From NCBI GenBank assembly GCA_026182355.1, contig JAPFBL010000240.1, positions 124,001-188,000 on the forward strand: 64,000 nt of DNA. The letters are read 5' to 3'. The notes beneath the pieces were generated by a model. That model saw nothing but the letters and a program-made list of their open reading frames with translations, searched no databases and had not been told where the DNA came from. The DNA comes from Hermatobates lingyangjiaoensis (lineage: Eukaryota > Arthropoda > Insecta > Hemiptera > Hermatobatidae). Both the position numbers and the translations under genes were made by a program. Shown piece by piece: positions 58,271-64,000 of the stretch (within the stretch, counting starts at the first letter, position 1; the number at the start of each line of letters is the position of its first letter).

Positions 58271-59709
58271 GCATTGTGAAGCATCCTAGATAACAATTAT
58301 TGTTCTACTTATAACATTTATTTATTTACAAAAATGACATTGAAAAATTTAAAAATCACCGTCAGATTTATGCATTTAATTAGTGTAATCTTATATTTTA
58401 TAGTGATATTTATTTCTTGGTTGGTGGAATTTTGACTGGGGCATACTTTTTTTGAAGTACAATCCTAAATTTTGGGTGACTCTGAACTGAGTTTCTATTT
58501 AAGCCAGTACTGCTAATTTTTGGCAACTAACTAAATCAATAATAAAATTGAAATGTAATTACTACATCTATTCCAAAATTTTGTTAAAATTTCATAACAT
58601 ATTGATAAACATTTTCCAGATATTAAATTTTTGGCAAAATTTTGTAAATTTGTGGAAAAGTAGGCGAGGTAGAACGTTGATATATCAACAACAATATATT
58701 AAATATATAATTATAAAGATAAATATAGATTTTATAGTTTATAGCGAGTCCAACAAAAAAACATTAGAATACAATGAGAAATCACAATACTTAGAAAGAG
58801 TATTTACAAAACTTACTAACTTTCTTACTCTGTGAATCTGACTATTCGTAATTCCATAATAGTGTTATTATAATGTGCACAGTACTAACAGTAACCAAGA
58901 TTTCTTTAAAAATTTAAAAGTGATTTTAGAAGAAATTTTTTTTTTAAATAACTAAGGAATTGTTAGAATATTAATCCTCTTTAAAAGTAATAAATCAAAA
59001 CTGGAAGATTTGATTGAAAATAAACAACTTAGAAGTCATTATCAAGGATGAAAATTTAATTTCAAATGAATACAATAAAAAAAAAGAAAATATTTTTTTG
59101 TATTCATGATGACAGACAGCTGTAGAGAATTATAGCCTTGTTTTTATTGTATTTAATTGAATTTAAATTTTGTCTTTGAGAATACCAAATATTTTTTACA
59201 AAACTGTTGATATTTATTTAAGAGCTAACTTAGAAACCTTTAAGAGCTAATTTCATATTTTCAAGTCCAATGGTCGAGAATAATTAATATTTACTAATTC
59301 ATTTTAGACTACTTTAGTTGTGTTTTGGGATCTGAAAGATACTACAGAATTATGTTGGACCAAGGTCAATATTTAATTTTTTTTTCTTTAGCTTTTTTAT
59401 GGAAAGAAGACAGATGTGGAACAGTGGTAAACATATCAGCTGAAGAAGAGCAGTAAGAAGGGCTGGAGAGGAGAGATTATTGGATTTAGAAGTCGTTTTC
59501 AAAGCCACAAATCTGTTACCACTGTTTGATATATCCCGTCTGTAGAGCTTCCTCGTGATTGATCGATTGCTGCAGAGAATTACAACCCAACCTCCTCAGG
59601 CGATGGATTCATCAATAAACTCACCATTTACATATTTATACCGGCATTATAAGTTTCTCCTTTAGTTCTTCGTAAAATATGAAAATAGTAAGTACAAATA
59701 ATTGATTTA
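58271..59709. other. Flank, no gene recognised
   Basis: A 95-codon frame at 58548 is AT-rich and unlike known proteins. 59400-59620 is moderately GC-rich and non-repetitive by eye. Confidence 0.4.
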
Positions 59710-59830
59710 TATATATATATATGAAATTAAACACCACAATAAAACAAATAATATTACATATAATGCTCTAAGGCCTTTCATCAAAACATCATCAGAGATC
59801 TAAATGAACCAAACAACAAGTATATTAGCG
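59710..59830 (-). mobile_element. Family Q fragment beside TA repeat
   Basis: GCTCTAAGGCCTTTCATCAA and ACATCATCAGAGATC. Confidence 0.55.
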
Positions 59831-59939
59831 AGTTAACCTGGTTGATTGAAGTCTTCAGAATTGCTGGCATCCCTGTCTAAATTTAAAGTTCCTAAAATTG
59901 AAGGAGTCTTAATTTTCTTACTTATTTCTTTTGTCAAGT

Positions 59940-60230
59940 ATTTCATCCAGTGGACAACATTCTTGTTGTTTAAAACAACACCAATATAACGTAAGTAGAC
60001 AGGAAAAAAGTAGTGCCTTATTCTTGCATATAAAAAATGAAAATCATAATATTGATTGGACAGGAGCTAAATTTATTACCTATGAAAAATCAATGTTGTT
60101 AAGAAATATTATTGAATCGTCTCTAATTAAATTTAATAGATCAAATATTATAAACATTAGTAACGGTCTCTTCAAACTTGATACTTTCGTCACGAGGGCA
60201 ATAGCCTCTTCAAAGAGGGTTGACAGCTAG
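59940..60230 (+). pseudogene. PLE GIY-YIG endonuclease C-terminal fragment, open frame
   Basis: About 96 codons ending in TAG. It shows the conserved end of the PLE endonuclease: HQYNVSRQEKSSALFLHIKN, NHNIDW, then LLRNIIESSLIKFNR and GLFKLDTF. The catalytic GIY and YIG strands are upstream and missing, so it cannot cut DNA. The stop is followed by the family A pLTR, which ties family A to a PLE. The frame is undamaged, suggesting a fairly young copy. Confidence 0.75.
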
Positions 60231-60240
60231 CGGATAGTTT

Positions 60241-60526
60241 TTTTACTTTTTCTTACTGTACTCCTTTGCTTCCCCAAACATCCCTTTCTGGACATTAGTC
60301 TTTTCCTGCGCTTTCACCCTTTTAAAATACCACTCTTCCCTCCCACTCTTCTCAACTCCTCACCAGATGTTTTCTGCATCTAGTGTTCAGTTGGGTTTTT
60401 GACTCTGACGAAGACCGCTTGTTACGGTTGAAAGATCTTGGTCTTGTTTTCCCACTTCTTATTGTGGTTTGATCATTGATTGTTATTTCACATGTTTATG
60501 TGAAATCTTTATATATATATATATAT
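60241..60526 (+). mobile_element. Family A pLTR, full downstream end
   Basis: CCTGCGCTTTCACCCTTTTA and onward, the motif CTGACGA A GACCG-loop-CGGTT GAAA at about 60404-60432, GTTTGATCATTGATTGTTAT, then the terminal hairpin TTTCACATGTTTATGTGAAA at (TA)n 60510-60526. Confidence 0.85.
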
Positions 60527-60740
60527 TCACTGATAAAACGAAATACGATGCAAACTGGACACAATACGAGTTCGAGATTAACAAAGAGCAACACACAAAG
60601 TAGGGAAACACACTTAAGATGTTGGTTACTTGCCGTTGCAACTACAACGTGCTTGGTCACGAGGCTCTTTTCTTCTAAGAGGTTGATTACCCGGAATATT
60701 TGAGTCTATAAGTGTGTTTCCCTACTGTTGCTGTTGCTCT
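60527..60740 (+). mobile_element. Family E fragment
   Basis: ACTGGACACAATACGAGTTC and AAGTAGGGAAACACACTTA, decayed inner motif, ATAAGTGTGTTTCCCTAC. Confidence 0.7.
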
Positions 60741-61030
60741 TTTAATCCTCTTTCTGGACATTAGTCTTTTCTGCTTTACCTTTTAAAATACCACTTTAAA
60801 CTCTGGAAGCAGTCCTTCTTTTAAGCATATTTCGTTGAACATCTGACCGTATTTCGCTGATGTCTTTTCTTCACTAGATATCAAGACTGGTCTTTGTCAC
60901 GGTTAAAGATCTGCTGACTCTATTGTGGTTTATCTTGGTGGTAGTTGCAAGATGTATGGAAAGTGGTATTTTATATAGGTGTAAAGCGCAGGAAAAGACT
61001 AATGTCCAGAAAGGGATGTTTAGGAACAAA
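60741..61030. mobile_element. Inverted repeat enclosing PLE N-terminal fragment
   Basis: TTTCTGGACATTAGTCTTTT at 60748 mirrors AAAAGACTAATGTCCAGAAA at about 60997. Inside, the minus strand reads TSAKYGQMFNEICLKEGLLP. Confidence 0.7.
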
Positions 61031-61084
61031 GGAGTACAGTAATAAAAAGTAAATTTCACTAAGATATAGGCCCAAGAGCAGCTA

Positions 61085-61333
61085 CTTCAAAGTTTACTAT
61101 ATATGTGTTTTAAACCAACTCCACAGACTGTTGGTTTTGCTCTTTGCTTATTAATCACCCTGAAGATGACTGAAGCCAGTCGAAACATGTGTTATAACTT
61201 ATTAACATTCTCCAACGTTTGGATGAAGGAAAAGAAGGTATTCAGAAACCTTGAAAAACTAGTGAAGAAAATGACATCAGCGAAATACGGTCAGCTGTTC
61301 AACGAATATATTATATATATATATATATATACA
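61085..61333 (+). pseudogene. PLE motif plus N-terminal fragment ending in (TA)n
   Basis: The motif at 61160-61185 is CTGAAGA T GACTG-AAGC-CAGTC GAAA. The reading frame that follows has VFRNLEKLVKKMTSAKYGQ and LFNE, then ATATAT where other copies have IC. Confidence 0.75.
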
Positions 61334-61974
61334 GGAGCGCACACCAATATTTACGAGTATAATAATTAATATAAAAAAACTATTGATAGACTATACAGTG
61401 AACATTCATAATAACAATATCGATATAAACTTTACTCTTTTCCTAATAACAGTGAGGAGAAATAAGTTATAAAAGAGATGTTAAACAATATGTTGAACAT
61501 TGTTAGGAGTAAAAGAATTTGGATTTTATATATGTAGTGATGGAGAAGAGACAAAGGAAGTGTGACAATAAAGGTCGTCGATGCTTCTCGTTTGATATCT
61601 GCATTACGACATTAACATACAATAATGACTGAGTGTTCCGTATTAATTAATTGCCAAGGTATCACCTTGTTAGCGACTATTTACTTCTTTCCAGTCATTG
61701 TAACCTTCTCTCATTAGACGAGCATTTCAATTGAAAACAAATAGACTACCAATCAATTTGAACAAAAGTATACTTGCATAAGTAGGGTCACTGGTATATA
61801 TGTAGGGTTGACTACTTGGCACTGGTATGGGTGCCACGTTAGTCCACATTAGTACAGGTATTCTCGTACAATAGATTTGTTTCCTTTAAAGTTAAGTTTT
61901 TGACTTATTATTTTTTACATATAGGCTACTCATAGGTAGGCTTTTATAATAAGTGACCTATAATAAATATCTTA
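61334..61974. other. Flank, nothing recognised
   Basis: 61550-61760 is slightly GC-richer, with TTAATTAATTGCC; possible upstream regulatory DNA, unproven. Confidence 0.35.
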
Positions 61975-62068
61975 GTCCTTTTTTTTCATTTCTTACTTTT
62001 TTTATTGTGGTTGAACATTAATTGTTATTTCATATACTCATTGTGAAATCTTGTATATATATATATTG
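61975..62068 (+). mobile_element. Family A end fragment
   Basis: CTTAGTCCTTTTTTTTCATT, TTGTGGTTGAACATTAATTG and TTTCATATACTCATTGTGAA, then (TA)n. Confidence 0.65.
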
Positions 62069-62603
62069 ATAAAAGTATCGACCGTGGAATAGAAACAAAA
62101 CTAAAGTTTATCGGGACTCGGTTAGTTCTTCAGGTTCAAATTAAACTCTCATTGCCAACGTTTTGGTCTTTATTTAAAACCCTTTTCATAGGCCAAATAC
62201 AATACAAATACAATCCAATGGAAATTTTGACTATAGGTTAGTGAGAAAACAACACAGAAGTATGAATTTTGAAACAGAAAAACTATATAAACTTTAGTTA
62301 AACCGATAAACATTAGTTTTGTTTCTATTCCATAGTTTTTCTGTTTCAAAATTCATACTTCTGTAAGTTTTCTCACTAACCTATAGTCAAAATTTCCATT
62401 GTAATTTCTTAATTGTAACAAATTGCACTTTTATGTATGTTTGATTTTTGAATGATTGTATTATTTCTTTATATTTCCTCTGTTTTTGTAGGCCTATGAA
62501 AAAGGTTTTAAATGAAGACCGAAACGTTGGCAATGAGAGTTTATTTTGAACCTGAAGAACTGACCGAGTCCCGATAAACTTTAGTTATATATATATATAT
62601 AAC
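62069..62603. mobile_element. Family L inverted pair between TA repeats
   Basis: Minus half: ATCGACCGTGGAATAGAAAC, GTTCTTCAGGTTCAAATTAA, TTTTCATAGGCC. Plus half: GGCCTATGAAAAAGGTTTTA, ACCGAAACGTTGGCAATGAG, CCTGAAGAACTGACCGAGTC. The inner AGTATGAATTTTGAAACAGA is also inverted. Confidence 0.75.
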
Positions 62604-63219
62604 CGATATATAAACTTTTTAATTTTTTTACTTTTCCATTTATCTTTTTCTACTTCTCATTATTCCATACAATATCCTTTACTACCCTGTAGTCAAGCTT
62701 GTGCAGTTCCACAATATTGTGGAATATTGATTTTATAACAAACTTTATATACTTATTGCTTGCATATCGTCATTAACAAGTTTCTCTCTTCTTAAATTAA
62801 TTTTTTTCACAATAAGATAATAATTTTCATTAGAGTAGCCGTTATTAACAAATTTATTTTGTTATAATACTGCTTGAGTTAAATATTTCTCACTTTGATG
62901 TGTTATGTATGTTCCGTTATTAAGGCTTTAATTGTTCCATCTCAGTAGATAGTTGAGACATTTGCTCTAATCTATTCAGCTATTCTAGTTTAATCCACAT
63001 GTGAAATGTAAAAGACTAGTGGCTAAGAGAAGTTGTGATCCAGTTAACCAAGTCGGCAGACACGTACAGATCGAGTGTTTAAGGACTCAATACGACTCAT
63101 CTGAGTTGGGTCGTCCCTCCGAAAAGAATGACCCGCTTCTCTGTGCCATGCCAGGGCTCACCTCGGTTAAAATCAGGATAATATAAAACTCGAAATTAGG
63201 TTTGTGTCTTTATTTATAA
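62604..63219. other. Flank, no gene recognised
   Basis: 63000-63180 is GC-richer (GTTAACCAAGTCGGCAGACA and onward) and may be an unlisted repeat. Confidence 0.35.
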
Positions 63220-63500
63220 CGTAGTGCAATCAGTTATTATGTGGTATTTACTCATTGTAGGGTAAAAAGCTAATGAAATGGTCTCCACATATAAAAATTT
63301 AATGGTATAAACAACGCGTTTCGAACACGTAGTGTTCTTCCTCAGGCAATAACTAAAAAATACAATGACACCCAAGAGTTATCTATAGCGTAAAGTAAAT
63401 ATAGTACAAAATAAAAATAAAATAAAATAAGGAAAAGAATACGAACCTAGGGGTGAGTGTCTGTGGTACAACTGACTGGGAATAGGATAGACGAAGGTGA
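63220..63500 (-). mobile_element. Family N single copy
   Basis: The minus motif at 63345-63319 is CTGAGGA A GAACAC-loop-GTGTTC GAAACGCG. TGTGGTATTTACTCATTG and GTGAGTGTCTGTGGTACAAC are shared with 25035-25310. Confidence 0.75.
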
Positions 63501-63859
63501 GGGTATGGGGTACAGTTAACCAATCTTGGAATTAAAATTGGTTCTCATTGATACCTTGATGCGATAATTTTACAAACAATTACTTTATCATAAAGCTCCT
63601 CAGTTATTAGTCTTGTTCTACTACATTAGCGCGGTGGATCAATGATTCTCATACATACACATGACAGGAGCTTCCTTTTTGAGTTGTAGCTTATGTTGGA
63701 GCAAACCAGACAACTCTAGTGAGTCAAGCAATTCTTGAGGCTAATGTGTGGGTTCTGTTTCTATACAACCGAGCTGTATGATAGATATTGTTTATTTCTC
63801 CTGGAAATTATTCAATGAACATATGATTAATTTCACTGTCTGTCTCATTAAATGCAACT
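63501..63859. other. Flank, nothing recognised
   Basis: Possibly part of the neighbouring family N element. Confidence 0.35.
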
Positions 63860-64000
63860 TACGAGGTGTATAAATAAAGTAGTGAGACTGATTTTTTTTA
63901 AATTTTCTATTCAAATATAATTACAATGTGATATTGTCACCTTCAAAATAGTTCCCTTCGGAAGCCACACAGCGCTGGAGACGGTCCTTCCAATAATTGT
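63860..64000 (-). mobile_element. mariner-like transposon: transposase C-terminus and terminal repeat
   Basis: TA at 63860-63861 is followed by a mariner-type terminal repeat CGAGGTGTATAAATAAAGTA, then GTGAGACTGATTTTT. On the minus strand 63998-63921 reads WKDRLQRCVASEGNYFEGDN and stops with TAA, matching the end of mariner transposases (RCV..EGNYFEGD). The body lies beyond the right edge. This terminal frame is intact. Confidence 0.85.

Noticed and set aside
58548..58835. 95-codon AT-rich plus-strand frame.
   Set aside because: Ile/Asn/Lys-rich as expected by chance in AT-rich DNA; no motif.

Overview
This is a strongly AT-rich, repeat-laden animal (arthropod) genomic window. It holds most of one recognisable host gene, an Msx/Drop (muscle segment homeobox) gene on the minus strand. 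Exon 1 is at 50799-51168. It encodes an eh1 repressor motif, an acidic stretch, Pro runs and a 10-Ala run. Exon 2 is at 2350-2537 and encodes the arm, helices 1-2 and the start of helix 3 of the homeodomain. The two exons join in phase (1 nt + 2 nt make one Asp codon) across a 48.3 kb intron that fills three quarters of the window. The last homeodomain exon (residue 45 onward) was not found, so it should lie beyond the left edge. The exon 2 protein sequence is close to insect Drop (arthropod-type [20 protein letters not shown]). The AT-rich genome, huge intron and repeat types suggest a chelicerate, possibly a horseshoe crab; the species is an inference.

The rest of the window is intron or upstream DNA dominated by one phenomenon: dozens of short elements derived from Penelope-like retroelements (PLEs), usually bounded by (TA)n microsatellites and often arranged as inverted pairs (palindromes). 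Three loci show what they are. At 11693-12250 and 27066-27418 the order is endonuclease C-terminus, stop, non-coding pLTR with a hairpin motif, then the N-terminus of the next copy. At 59940-60526 an open endonuclease tail leads into the pLTR of the commonest family (A). Nearly all elements carry the same RNA-like design: CTGANGA, one unpaired nucleotide, a 3-6 bp stem with loop, then GAAA. Stem sequences differ between families but stay complementary. It resembles the hammerhead ribozyme core plus one nucleotide.

Other repeats are a tRNA-derived SINE family (six copies), a 5S rRNA-like sequence, a 57-bp minisatellite whose units each carry a TAATTG homeodomain-type site, a pogo/Tigger-like MITE nested in another repeat, the end of a mariner-like transposon at the right edge, a 175-bp insertion flanked by 15-bp direct repeats, and several 100-300 bp inverted repeats. 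A few GC-richer, low-repeat islands inside intron 1 (about 9.7-10.1, 20.1-20.4, 25.4-25.9 and 38.9-39.4 kb), one with a tight cluster of TAATTG sites, are candidate cis-regulatory elements of the Msx gene.

Family names A, C, D, E, L, N and Q are labels made for this report only. Most boundaries of repeats are read by eye and are good to roughly 10-20 bp.
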